Assembly (NCBI RefSeq): GCF_018691265.1
Contig: NW_024881321.1
Span: 16,340,698-16,404,697, forward strand
DNA: 64,000 nucleotides
From: Tyto alba
Taxonomy: Eukaryota; Chordata; Aves; Strigiformes; Tytonidae
Direction: 5' to 3'
Positions 36,826 through 49,275 of the stretch are shown piece after piece; within the stretch, counting starts at the first letter, position 1, and each line of letters starts with the position of its first letter. Below the pieces are notes generated by a model. It was not told the DNA's origin, searched no databases, and saw only the letters and a list, made by a program, of their open reading frames with translations. Both the position numbers and the translations under genes were made by a program.

Positions 36826-39800
36826 CTAACTCGAACACATAAACATTGGGAACACTGAAAGATAACTACTCTGCAATGTCAACAGAGGCAATGGCACTTA
36901 AGATATAATTCTAAAACAACCATGAATTTAAAGGCAAGGACCCCACATGTGTCAAATTATAACGATATCTGTCTTTCATTCATCCCTAACAATCATGTGA
37001 ATTTACACTTTCCTAATCCCACTGTTCATTTCTTTCATTTGCAGTGATGAAAAGGAATAGCTGCTTGTAAACAAATAAAGAGGAGAGTCTCCCAGCCCTG
37101 GAGAATGTGACAAGTTAAATCAACAATGCTTGATATCACCCTCAACAGGTGATTATCTCATTCCGAAATCATTCCAAATTCTTCTTTCTGCTTCCACAAA
37201 GATACTGTAAGGCAGTATCTAGGCTACTAGAGTATAAGATGCTATTAAACTCCTAAGTTAAGGTAGATGAATCTCTGTGCAACTCTATCGTGGTTAGAGT
37301 TAGCAAGTGCATTGATCATTGTATTTAGATCCTTATCAGGAAGGAAAACACACAACTGAGTGTTGATGAAACTGTGAATGTCAAGTTAGTGAAAAATTCA
37401 GCAACACTTTAAATTTCTCATGCACATTTTCATTTTCTGTGTAGCATCAGACTCCAAATATTTTCCAGCCAGGTCAACTGACTTCTACCACATTGTGTCA
37501 ATAAATCATACAGAAACTTTCTTAGACTTATAATTACTCTATGTGCCTACATCTACCAGAATCGAATCCACATTACTTATCTTCAAAAATCCCAGAAGAT
37601 AAGCTCTGAACTACATGTAAAAACTCATTTGTCTCACTCTCCTTTTAAACTTTGCAGTAGTTCATCACTTTTCTGGTGATCTTTATTCATTAGTTAAAGA
37701 AATTGAAGGTGCTGTTAGCTGACATCACACCATGAGTTCGATAACTGAAAGAGAAAATATTTGCTCTGCAAGTAAAACATTGGGAAGGACTCACTAAATT
37801 CGATATTATTAACATGAAAGACAAGACACTTAAAGGTTACTTTTCTTTCTTATTTCAGCTGCCTAATGCTTGGCCTTCCCTCTGATGCACTCTGCACAGT
37901 GTTTTAACAGCTTCTAATTTATATGAGGTTTATTGAAGAAAGGTGATTTTCACTCCTTTAGTTCTGAATGTCTCATCACACAATGTGAATAAGGAGAAAT
38001 AATCTGGATTTCATCATATTAACGGAGCAGACTTGGTTGTAACCAAGGTGCAACTTAACCTGCATCCTTAATGCCTGAACCTTTCTAAATGCAATGAAAA
38101 CATGTTTGTTCTCAGATTATTTTAATATTTTTTTTTTTTAAATGTGAGGCATAATTTCAGGTATCCTTCTTGAGATACCCAACCTTACACACTGAGATTG
38201 ATTTGCTGATAGGTCCTGGTCCATAATCCAAGATGGTTAGTTGAAATAAAGGGTCTTAATCTCAACAGATATTTTTAACAATCTTAGATACTGCAATTAT
38301 CAAAAAATCATTAAAAATAAAATTGTACTCCCTTTTTCCAATCCAAACATATGGTGCTTTTTCCATTTTAAAGCTGATGAATAACCAACAGTAACAGCAT
38401 TATTGTCTTATTCCTGAAGATGGTTGTTATTCTGTGCATCCATGTATATTTGTGGCAGAGACTTTCTTTCCTTATTCCAAAACACATAGAGATTAGAAGG
38501 TATTTTTAATTAAAATGATTACTGTTGTGGTTATGTTATTGAGCAATATTTTGGGATAAATATGTTCACTGTTAGAAGTGTAATTTTACTTTTCATCTTC
38601 ATGCTAAGTAATATTTATATAGTTCATCCTTAAATTGTATAAAACTGGATTTGATCCCAACTGCTAGAAGGTGTTGTTTTTAAAACAAGGCTAAGCAAGC
38701 ACAAAAGTTTATATGAAGATACAGATTTGATTAGCATTCAGACAAAACAAGTTCAGCCAGGTTGGCTTGTGCAGTTATTCCAGTCTGACTCCAGTGACTT
38801 TCCACTGCATTGACCTTTTAAAGAGGGACTGTATTTTGTTACAACCTATAGTTATTTTAAAAAGAAGAAGCACTTAGGGTGATATGATACAGTGCAAGTC
38901 ATAATGGTTGGTAACATGCATTCAGCAATTTCTTATAGACATTTGCATTAGAGGCAATCCATTAACCATCACAACAGAGTTTATTAGAGATAAAGAATAA
39001 TGTTAACAACTCCCCCACCCATGAGATTCTCTATTCTGCAACACTAGTCCATAGAAATATTCAGAATACTTGATTTAGTATCTCCCTTTTTGAAAGACAG
39101 CATGCTGAAGCAGTGATGTAAGAATTCATATATAAATCTCCACTGGATCAAAGATAATGCAGTAAGTCTTATTTATAGTAGTATTCTGGCATTTTCATAA
39201 TAGTCTGACATCGCTGCTTCAACCACAAGAAAACAGGCTTCATGCAGAATACTACACATTCTACTATTAATATGTCAACATATAGAAAAATTATACAAAC
39301 ACAGGCAACTGGGTAAAGAAAATATAGGTAACGGTGGATACGGAAAAAAACATAAAAATGTACTGTTCAAAAATAATGAAGACATTCCCAAAATGCACCA
39401 TTGGGGAAAAAAAAAAATTATTCAAAACCAAGAACCTTAAGTTGCCTGTCAGTGATGCAGAAAGCCACCTGTGCCAGCTTCTCATCTGTTTGAGATTAAT
39501 CACTACAAATGTCATGGAGTCTAATCTGAACCAGATACTGCAATGGAGCTTCAGACAGGACATACTATCTCAGTGTGGTTCAAAAGGACTTCCATTGCAG
39601 GAAAGAGCCAACCTAATGTAAAACAATGACTGTTGTTTTTCTCAGAGCCCAAGTGAAAACTGCAGAGAATTATGCCATTGTACTGTACCACCAAATGGCA
39701 GAAGAAAAGACAAATTTCAATAATGATTACTGCAAGGGTCTTACCCAGAGGTAAAAAGACACAGAAAAGATGAATCCATGCTTTTTTTTTTTTTCCCCCA

Positions 39801-42800
39801 TGCCTCAACCACTGCCTTTTCCTCCCATCCGGCCTTTCAAAAGTCTGTGGCAAACAATACTTTCCTAGATCATTGCTTTGACCTCACCATTGATTTTGTT
39901 TGCCTGTTGAATTCTATTCATTTAGATGTATTGCAGGAGGCCTAGAAGCCCTAAGAAAACATCAGAACAGCATTGTTATAAACCAGGGACTTGAGTGAGT
40001 TTTATCTTTCTATTTTAGAAATTTAAGATCTAAATGTGCTTTGTTTGACTTGGTCACCTGTCACTTGTTATCAAAGGAAAGGAACTGTGCTGAGACATGA
40101 TTCTCATTGTATATTTAACCCATTTTAGATGTTAGTTTAGAATAAGATAATTTGTTGACTAAATTTGCTTATTTCTCACCACTGACTGTAAACCAGAACA
40201 CATCTTCATAACTGTAGGTGTTTATACTTAGTTTGTCTTGTCTCAAAGAGCTCATAATATATGCACCACTCCCCCCCAGAAAACAAATGGATACTATGAA
40301 GAGAAAAAATAAAGAAACATAAGGTAACATCCTAGACTGAAAATATGTTTCGTTGCACACTGCCCACTCATGAAACCTTTTAATTTTTTTTCTGCTAGTA
40401 ATATTTGCTCCAGATATGGTAACTTGTTCAGGAAGTTATGTAATAACATTTCTTTCCAATGACTAACTAGGCAGGTGGGGTGATGGTTTTATAAGTTCTT
40501 TTTCCTGGAATTTGGAATCATAACAGATTACTGTCCATATGTCTTTGTGAATAGTCACTATTGCATAATTTTCTAAATAGGCGCACAGTAGATGATATCT
40601 ATGGGTTTTTGGTATTTGTTTCTTTCTGATTCTACAGCTTTGTGACTTTCAAAGCTTTCTATCTCTCCTTTCACTTTTTCCATAAGTAAAACCTACTCCC
40701 ATCCTGCTCAGTAATATTTTGATTTTTAATATTTGAGATTTAGATCATACTTCTTCCATCACTGGTCTACAGCTGCCTTAGCCTCTGTTTGGAAGGGACC
40801 ATTTCTGGTCTTAGTCATGCTGGTTTAGTAAAACGTATAGCTTTTCAATACTTGCTCTTACCCCTGCAAGTTGATTTTAATGTGTTAACACGACCAATAT
40901 CTAGTTTTCTTTTTTCTTGCTAGATTCTTATCTACTGATGGTTGCCTCTCCATAATCCTCTGCTTCTCTTCCTGCACCATCTATGTTTGTTTTATTTTGT
41001 TGCTGCTGGAAAGTCCACTTGTATTTCTCTATCAGCTTTCTTCAGCTTTGTGTAAATTTCTTCTAACTCTTTCATTATCAAGAGAGGTGCAATTTTCTGC
41101 TCTAGGGTTGGCTTCAAAGTTTGTTCAAGTAAATAATTTGATCCAGTAGATTTTATGAAATAGGCTTTCTGTCTTTAAGTTACCTCTTTAAAACATTTTT
41201 TTTTTAATAATTATCATGACTTGACTATGTTGTTTCCTGTGACAGTTTCTAAACATAAAACAAACCAAACAGATCTAATGTAAGTAGGTGAGATAAGGTC
41301 TGCTGAGTTGTTCTAGACACTTGTGACACTTCTTATATGTATGAGCCGTTACTTGCATATTTAGAGTCATGAGTTACATTGCATCAACTTTGGTTGCTCC
41401 TAGTTGAAGTTGATACACATAGACTCCATCAACTCTCACTGCCATGACTTGCTGTGGGTGCACAGGCTTTTGCATATCAAGAAGCAGAGAGCAACTAAAA
41501 CTTCACACCCTCACAGATCTCTTTATAGAAATCCTTGCGTTTCCCATCATCTTATGAGTTTTTTATAAGCTATTGTCTCTCCATGAAATCAGAGGAAAAA
41601 TCTGAATTTATCCTTGACAGCAAATCATGAATATCAATTAAAAAATCCATGATAAGCTCTAGATAATTTGATATATGGTTCAGCAACAAAAAGTCATTCC
41701 GACCAAGAACAGTACAGCATAATACAGCACTGGAAACACCAACCTGTATACTGCCTCTTTGACTTGGTATGGGCAGGAAACAAATTTAGATCAATACCCA
41801 CAATTTGGCATCAATATCCCAATTTCTGTCAAGACATCAGCAGTAAGAATCTTATTGTACAGGGCATTGAAAATATGTTCTCCAGATGCATTATTGACAA
41901 AAGAGCGGACATAATTAGAAAGTAAATGAAGCTGAATAAATACTTGCATCGAATGTTAGGTATCAAGAATGCATTAGTTGAAAACAGCAAACAAAAGAAA
42001 CAAAATTATATTTTGGCAACAATCTCAGCATGCTTTATAGTTACATTGTTCATCTGTGTGCCTTGTGCTGAGATGCAAATCATGGAGAAATGCACTAGGC
42101 CTCAACTGTGAAAACAGGAGGGGGATTGACATCCAACTTATGTCATCTTTAGATTGTTTAATTTTTGAATGGAATTTTGTCTGTTTAGAGGGATAACAAA
42201 CTCATCACACCCATTATGGCTGGAATTTTCTAAATGTGTGTTCCAGTCCTAGATCTTTTAAAAAAGAAATCATTACAGACCCTGGAGAGAAAAAGAAACG
42301 GTCAGGAACTTTCTGTCACCCACAGGAAGAGATTAGATGAGCTAAGAACAGAGTAGCATCAGACAATTAATATTTCTCCTAGAACAATATATGGATTTCA
42401 TCTACTGATAGAGTTTCAGAGTTATCCAGTAGCATAGGCTGAGGATGCTGATTATTTTGAGTATGTAGATGAACTGGATTTTTAAATAATTTCCTGAGGT
42501 ACATGTACTGAGATAAATACTTTTTGTTACTGTAGAAATGCAAATTAAAATGAAGAAATAAAATTCTATAAAGGCTTGAGCAATTGCAAATTGCAGTCAT
42601 TAATTGAACTCTTTTCCTTTGTGCTTCCTTGTTCTAAGTTTTCTTATGATCATCATTATTTAAATTTCATGTTGTGCAGTGCTAAAGGGCATCACTTTGC
42701 AACACTTATAACTGTAAATATCAGCTGTTGTATATTTTAAGATACCTTTGAACCTGAAAGTTTTCCCACATCATAGTGAAAAGCTACAAGTGTGCGAAAA

Positions 42801-42939
42801 GTTTTAAGAATGGGAAACAAGTAGAGTTGTAACAGGGTTGGCTGTATCACCATATCACCGTTCTGAGGTTATCACATTGATTTTTATGTTCACTTCTAAT
42901 GTTAGGATTTCTTTATCTTGGTTTGTTTTATATGGGAGT
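36826..42939. other. Long AT-rich non-coding stretch
   Basis: No gene is supported in about 6 kb. T13C5 lies at 39782-39799. A short hairpin (arms ATCAACTT 41383-41390 and AAGTTGAT 41407-41414) is present. Open frames of 60-100 codons around 39291-39853 and 41668-42111 show no domain features and no splice context that I can defend. Confidence 0.5.
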
Positions 42940-43600
42940 GTTCTCTGTTTAAAATCCAGAGAGACGTCAGCAGTGTACAGTCAGAGGGTAAAGAGCTGAA
43001 GCCTGCATATTACAGGCCTGATTCATTTGTGCTGTTCCAACCCATGCTCCAGGGTCCCAACAAAAGGACTAACCACAATTGACCTTGTGAGAGTAAAAGC
43101 ATTTAAATTGCAACCCTTTGGCCGGCAGGTGTGCATGTATGGGGTAGCTATATAAACAATGACTCGAATTTCACAGTTTGGTGGTTGTATTAGGATTGCT
43201 CAGTAAGATTGCTTCAGATCCCAGTGTCTCCATTTAGGGTTGGATCTTTTGGGCAAAGGCGGAATTTTTTTCATGGAAGTGTCTCTGCGTTTGTGTATTT
43301 CATTATTCTATCCACAGTGTAAACACACACCACAGTTCTCTAATCGTTCTCTCTAGCACTCAGAAAAATGAAGCACAGTGACTGACAGAGTACCTTCCTT
43401 AGCCTGTGCCTGTGTGAGCTGGACCAGCATAGTGGATTTAGAAATGCTTATTTAAAATGTAATGTTTGTAGAAAAATGCCTTTAAGTAGATGGAGGAAGG
43501 CACCGGAGACCAAAACTGGATGAACTGCTAAATTAAATAAAGCTTCTGGTTTTAGAGAATGAAAACTCACAGCCTGTTGCAAGAACAGTCCCCAAGCCAA
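42940..43600 (+). promoter_or_regulatory. Possible TATA-driven transcription unit or old LTR (TATA to AATAAA)
   Basis: GCTATATAAAC (about 43148-43158) is a good TATA box in a locally GC-richer segment (CCCTTTGGCCGGCAGGTGTG lies just upstream). About 380 bp further on, AAATTAAATAAAGCTTC supplies an AATAAA poly(A) signal near 43536. A TATA box, a few hundred bases and a poly(A) signal in one GC-richer island would fit either an LTR-type element or a short RNA gene. I see no TG...CA termini with target-site copies and no coding frame, so the identity stays open. Confidence 0.2.
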
Positions 43601-45471
43601 CAATTCTGTGCTTGTCTGCATCTCGTATTCCCCACTTGTTGCTTCTAAGCCATTTTTAAACCTTTTACTAATTATCTTATTCTTCCAATCTTGAATATAT
43701 TTTTTAATTCTCCAACCTTATTGTACGCTCATTGAGGTGCATACTCCGTATATTGTCATGATTTAAACTGGTGATAAGATTGATCTCATACACATTAGGC
43801 ATTTACAGGTTAATTGCTTAAGTCTAAAATGGTCAGCGTACAGTCCATTAAGGATAATGGAAGCCAAAGTTAGTAACTGAGACCAATGCTGTATGTACTC
43901 TTAACAACATCAATGTCCTATCCTGAGGAATCTATTTGTAAACATATTTATTCAGGCCAAATTGTACAAGAAGTTCACTTTCATGAGGTTCACTTTCACA
44001 CTGCCCGTGGGTAGACTCATTTGAAACAGCTTGTCTGCATCCACAACACGCTTGGTATCAGGTGACCCTTACCCCTGTGTGTTACCCCTGAGAAGCTAAA
44101 ACACTATTTTTATTTTTTTGTGTCATCTATATCAATGAGTTTGGAATGATGCGAAACCTATGTTGAAGGTTACCATGATAGTGTGTTTATAACACAAAAC
44201 TAGGGGTACATTTCATACCCTGTGGTCTGGCTGGAGGGTGTAATGAAGTATTTGAGGAAGAGTTTTGGAACTATATGTGTCAGAGAAAGCCAAGGTTGGC
44301 TCAGTCTTGCCTAGTCTGTATTTTGGGAATGACTACTGGCACAAACTATCACCAAAACTAAGAGTGTTTTGTTTTGGAGGGAACAAAACAGTTAACAAAA
44401 AAACCCAAAACAAACATTTTAGGAGTGAGGTAATGTGATAAACTAGGGAATGAAGACACAGGAATGAATTAAAGGCTAAATCATTTGATTGTGTACGTGT
44501 ACTTTGTGAAAATAATTTTTAAATTCCCAAGTAAGATGAACTACATTCTTGATTTCTTATCTACTTTCACAGGATGAACAGACATGCACTTCCTTTTGTC
44601 TAGAATATCCTTGAGCAGTAGGAACGCCTACAAAAGGCTTTCAATGTTGTAGTTTTATGCTGTTAATTTTGGGGTTGATTCCACCTTTAGCACTATGATG
44701 CACGTTTGTACATTGTGAAAAACATTGGAGAGGTGTAAATATTCTCATGGGAAACATTCTCTCGAAAACTTAAAAGCAAGTTGAGATAGCATTCCAGGGA
44801 ATGTGAGGACCAAACTGGTCATCTATGTCAAAAAATTTTACTGTCTTAAATTATTCTTTATTTTTCATGCCGTTCTCTCTCCTGAAAGCCCAACAGAAAA
44901 CCTTAGACTTCTTAGGTAACGCTGAAAGTCATAGAACTTAAACTATTTAGCACTTCAAAAATTATATTGTTCTTAGGTCATCTGGGCACTTTTAAAATTT
45001 TATCCATGATCTTTGACCCAGAGATTACACACAAACCCCCTAAATATTAAAAAAATATAAGAGCTGCTTCTCTATAAACCACACTAGCATTGTTAATTTT
45101 TTTTTTTTTTTCATTTGAGTCTAGTATTTCCTATATCATATACAGGTACATAGAAAGATAGATCCCCTGCATGTAAAAGGAAAACTTCATACTGTATCTT
45201 AACATCCTGAGCTGCTATTATGTTTCATCATTATTTGAATAGTCGTTATTTATTTTCTGGTGCTCTACTTCTGACAAATTTCTGCTTGATGAGACCCTCT
45301 GGAGTATAGATTTATAGTTTTCACTCACTTGATGAAAATAATTTTCTTTTACTGAATGAGATTGTGATTCTTTTATTTTTCTAAATATTTCTTCTCAAAA
45401 GAGATATCTCACATGGCTTGGCACATAAATGCTAACCATATATTTATTGCTATTTCTATACATATATTTTT
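43601..45471. other. AT-rich non-coding stretch with a tandem IRF-like motif
   Basis: No gene is supported. A 15-bp-period duplication at 43973-44002 is listed separately. T15 is present at 45097-45111. Confidence 0.5.
43973..44002 (-). promoter_or_regulatory. Two tandem GAAAGTGAAC words (IRF/ISRE-like)
   Basis: The + strand reads GTTCACTTTCATGAG then GTTCACTTTCACACT, a 15-bp-period duplication. On the - strand each copy gives GAAAGTGAAC, close to the GAAANNGAAA core bound by interferon regulatory factors. Two copies side by side are suggestive, but the second half-site ends in C rather than A in both copies, and no promoter is nearby. Function is inference. Confidence 0.2.
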
Positions 45472-45600
45472 CTTAGATTGCAAGCTCCGTGAGATGAGAT
45501 TCTGCAATCTTATTCAGAGTTAGCAGTTAGAATAATCCAAGTTAGTTCTCTTAGCCATGAATGTACCATGCATATATTGTAATAATAATAATAGTAGATG
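45472..45600 (+). repeat. Ancient LINE/SINE 3'-end remnant with (AAT)n tail
   Basis: TAGATTGCAAGCTCCGTGAG at the left and TGTAATAATAATAATAG at the right reproduce the 'tagattgtaagctc ... taataataat' ends of an old amniote repeat (L2/CR1-L3 type). The middle is heavily diverged. The family assignment is from memory and needs a repeat search. Confidence 0.4.
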
Positions 45601-45671
45601 CTGAAAAATAGATGGTGTATCCAGTGTTTTGAAGCAAACAAAAGTGCATAAAGACCTAAGTTTGACCTGAT

Positions 45672-45768
45672 TTGAGTTCATCAGATCTGACCCTGTTTTG
45701 AGCAGAAGATTGGACTAAATGTCCTCCCAAACTCTCCTGAAATGTGAATTATCCTATGATTTTATGAA
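45672..45768 (+). mobile_element. CR1 LINE extreme 3' end (short, degenerate)
   Basis: GATTGGACTAAATGTCCTCC followed by CTGAAATGTGAATTATCCTATG and ATTTTATGA matches the usual CR1 3' end, where 'ggactagatgacctcc' leads to a final run of ATTCTATG-type octamers. Here the octamers are decayed (ATCCTATG ATTTTATG). Only about 100 bp survive, consistent with strong 5' truncation, which is typical of CR1. Confidence 0.7.
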
Positions 45769-48139
45769 CATCAACTGCTGGAGTTCATTGCAGTTTTCCT
45801 TATTCTGGAAACAAAATATTATAAAAATATAATTTCCACTTTAATCTTTTTTTATACATAGATGTGTATAAGAGATATGAGTATATATAAATATACAAAT
45901 AATGACCTCTTCCTAAGGTTAAAGGTTTCTAAAATGGAATCTTACCTTTTTCACATTTATTCAGCATTTCTAGTCTCATGGAAATAAATTTACTATGTTT
46001 TAGTAAGGGAAACCAAAATGAAACTCACTGAAAAGGTTATTTTAAGAATCCAGTCAATGCATTCACTGGAAACTATTATATAGCCCTTACCAGAATATTC
46101 TCAACCTATGATCACTGCTGATCATAGTTTAGAAGGATTCAGTTCTTCTAGGTCACATATTTTTCAGTGGTAGCAAAAGCTGCAAGTTGTACTCTCAGTT
46201 TAGAGTCACATTCTTTCTGTGGCATCAGTGAAAACATTAAAACCCCCTTTTTTTTTTTCCATCCCTTTCTTTCCTGTGTCAAAGCTAGACCATATATTGT
46301 GTACATTTTCTGGTACGATTAAAGAGAACAATTTTATGTTTGAAATATAAAATCAATCTTAATGTTAAAATTGAGCTGTATGGGCTTTTTTAATATTTGA
46401 GAGCAATCACACTCTCTGAGGAATCTGTGTACAAACTCAGATCTGAAAGAAAATGGTGGTGTTTTTACAGTACGTGAACACAACCATCTGATTTATAGTT
46501 CAATCTGTTAATGCACTCTGTTATTAGGCCACCTGGCAGTTTTATGCATTGTGAATTTAAAGAGGAGCTCAATGTAACATAAGCTTTACAAGCTGGGGAA
46601 ATATTATTGAAATGAAACATGAATGAGAACCATTTAAACAATAAAATAATGTGTGTAGACTATATATTTTTTCATTTTAGTAAATGCACAGCCTGTGTTT
46701 TATTTGCTGAAGTTAGATGAGGTTCTGAGAGATTCCAAAGATGAAACTTTAAACTAGCTTCTTTTTATAATACTGGCAGTCCTGTAGTTTTTGATATTCA
46801 CATCAATAAAACCAAAACCATATCTTTCTATTGCATTGGGAAACTGCAATTTGGAGAATGACTTCCACAGTTTTGTTAAGGTCATATTTAATTATTGTAT
46901 TGGTTGACTTTCATTCATCAACTAGCTATATATGTACATATGTCAGTACCAAAAACTGATAGACATAGGTTTACCAGCCCACACTGTAAAACCTCATGTG
47001 CTATGGCCTTAAACAAACACTATCTTAATAACCAGAGTTAGTTATATGTATGTGTATATATATATATATGCATAAGTAATGTACACACACATACAAATAT
47101 TAATTCTTTTTTTTTGTTTTGCTTTTAGTTCTTTAAAGTTATTGTTTTCAAGATTTATATTCAGCTATGATGCTAGAAACTTCCTTTTTCTATTTAAAAT
47201 TAAATCTGATCACATTCACATGACCTCAGGGCTGGAGTTTTAAGTACAAGAGTTGGCAGAGCTGTGGATATAAAATAAGCATTCTATTATTCTGTATAAT
47301 AATAGGATAAACCCTCCTCACCTGGCACAGAACCCTGGAGGCACCTAAATTTTCCTAGGTGCTTATGGGCACATCTACATTCAAGCTGTCTTTCAATTAA
47401 ATGTTTGCTAATTCGTCCAATGCCCACAGGAGACCATTTTCAATGGAGTTAAGATCAAAATGAAACTTTATCTGTCATTTGTTGCTTTTTAAACAATCTT
47501 AAAATAAAGAGAATTTTTTCATGCAGTTGAAATACATAGTGAATAAAATGGACAGAATGCCTTTTTATCTTGCCTGATAGTTACTCTACGCTGAAGTAGG
47601 ATCTTCAGAACTGCTTTTTCCTTTGTCCAAACTACAGGGATGGGGTAGAAGCAAGTTGGGAATGGGTGGAGAGGTTGCTGTGTCTTCTCAGGAATTTAAT
47701 GGTTGTGAGCTGGGAAGTCTGGTTTGCACTGTAAAAAAAGTGTAACAAAAGAGAGATTCAAGGGAATGATTACAAACTTCTGAGTCACAGTTTTTTCCCC
47801 ATGGCAGTGCAGATAAGCACCTCCCTTTATTCAAGGCAAGAAGTTAAGTTAAGCACTTTATACAGGAAATCTTGCAAGTATGTTTATTAATATAAATTTC
47901 TCAGCGTGCTCCAAAAGGCACAGAGTAAAGACAACTGATTCAACAGGGAACTAGTGCATTTTTAAAAGACCTCACCCATGGTATTTAAAGTATATACAAG
48001 GCTTTGTAACCAACCCTGAAATACAGAACCTCAGTCTTGCCTAGTTAGCAGTTTATTCTCATCTGGAAGATCCAGGTTCCTTATTTGAAGTCAGAGGAAA
48101 GCTTGAATCCAAGTTGTTCATATCTTTGATGAATTCTCT
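45769..48139. other. AT-rich non-coding stretch with a TA/TG/CA simple repeat
   Basis: No gene is supported. Alternating TA/TG and CA runs occur at 47043-47098. A short 'aggcacctaaatttt...aggtgctt' block at 47340-47370 resembles the unclassified repeats noted at 17560-17700. Confidence 0.5.
47043..47098. repeat. (TA)n/(TG)n and (CA)n compound simple repeat
   Basis: TATATGTATGTGTATATATA and a further TA run are followed within 20 bp by TACACACACATACA. The two parts are partly complementary and could fold back. Confidence 0.8.
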
Positions 48140-49275
48140 AATCACAGAATCACAGAATGGTTGATGTTGAAAGAGACCGCTGGAGGTCCTCTGGTCCAGC
48201 CCTCCTGCTCAAGTAGCCACCTAGAGCCAGTTTCCCCGGACTATGTTCAAATGGCTTTTGCTTATCTCCAAAGATGGAGACTCCACAACCTCTGTGCCAG
48301 GGCTTAGTCACTCTTAAAATGAAAAAGTGTTTCCTGATGTTCAGATGGAACCTCCTGTCTTTCAGTTTGTGCCCCACTGCCTCTTGTCCTGTCACTGGGC
48401 ACCACTGAAAAGACCCTGGCTCTGTCTTCTTTGTATGCTCCCTTCAAGTATTTATATACATTGATAAAATCCACCCCCCCGCTTTTCCCCTTCCCAAACC
48501 TTCTCTTCTCCAGGCTAAACAGTCCTAGATCTCCCAGCCTTTCCTCATGGGATGCTCCATCTTACTGAACCTTTGTTAGACTGTCTCTAGTTTGTCCTTG
48601 TATCTCTTGTAGTGAGGAGCCCAGAACTGGACACAGTACTCTGTGTATGGCTTCACTAGTGCTGAGTAGACGGGAAGGATCACCTCCCTCAACCTGCTGG
48701 CAATACTCTGCCTAATGTAGCTTAGGACACTATTTATCTTCTTTGACTCAAGGGCACACTGCTAATTCATGTTGAACTTGATGTCCACCAGGAGCCCCAT
48801 GTCCTTCTCTGACAAGCTGCTTTCTAGCTGGATGGCCCCCAGCATATACTGATCCATAGGGTTATCTCTCCCTAGGTGCAGGACTGCACTTCTTGTTGAC
48901 CTTCACAAGGTTCCTGTCAGCCCATTTCACCACTCTGTTGAGGTCCCTCTGGGTGGCAGCATGAGTGTCTTGTATAACAGTCACTCTTCCCGGTTCTGTG
49001 TCATGTGCAAACTTGCTGGGGGTACACTCTGCCCCATCATCCAGATCATTAATGATGATGATGGTGAACAAGATTGGACTCAGTATTGACCACTGGTGTA
49101 CTCTGCTAGTTGCTGGCCTCCTACTAGACTTTGCACCTTTGATCACTACCCTATAGGCCCAATTCTTCAGCCAGTTTTCAATTCACCTCACTGCTCATCC
49201 AGCCTGTACATCAACAACTTGTCTATGAGGATCTTATGGGAGATATTGTCAAAAGCCTTACTGAAGTCCAGGTAT
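48140..49275 (-). mobile_element. CR1 LINE, 3' 1.1 kb including part of the reverse transcriptase and octamer tail
   Basis: Read on the - strand, the copy starts at about 49275 with YLDFSKAFDNISHKIL, a conserved reverse transcriptase block, and continues with INDLDDGAECTPSKFAHDTE (about 49050-49000). That stretch contains the position of the catalytic FADD motif, here FAHD, so the second metal-binding Asp pair is broken. Further on come [21 protein letters not shown] C-terminal sequences (48350-48300) and a short 3' untranslated part. The copy ends at 48140 in two ATTCTGTG octamers, the CR1 hallmark. Several in-frame stops and frameshifts make it dead. The 5' truncation within the reverse transcriptase domain is typical. 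No target-site duplication is expected, because CR1 usually makes none that can be seen. Confidence 0.93.

Noticed and set aside
41383..41414. Hairpin with 8-bp arms (ATCAACTT/AAGTTGAT) as a microRNA precursor
   Set aside because: The stem is far too short for a microRNA precursor and the flanks do not extend the pairing.
48150..49146. - frames of 81 and 94 codons as genes
   Set aside because: They are decayed CR1 ORF2 segments.
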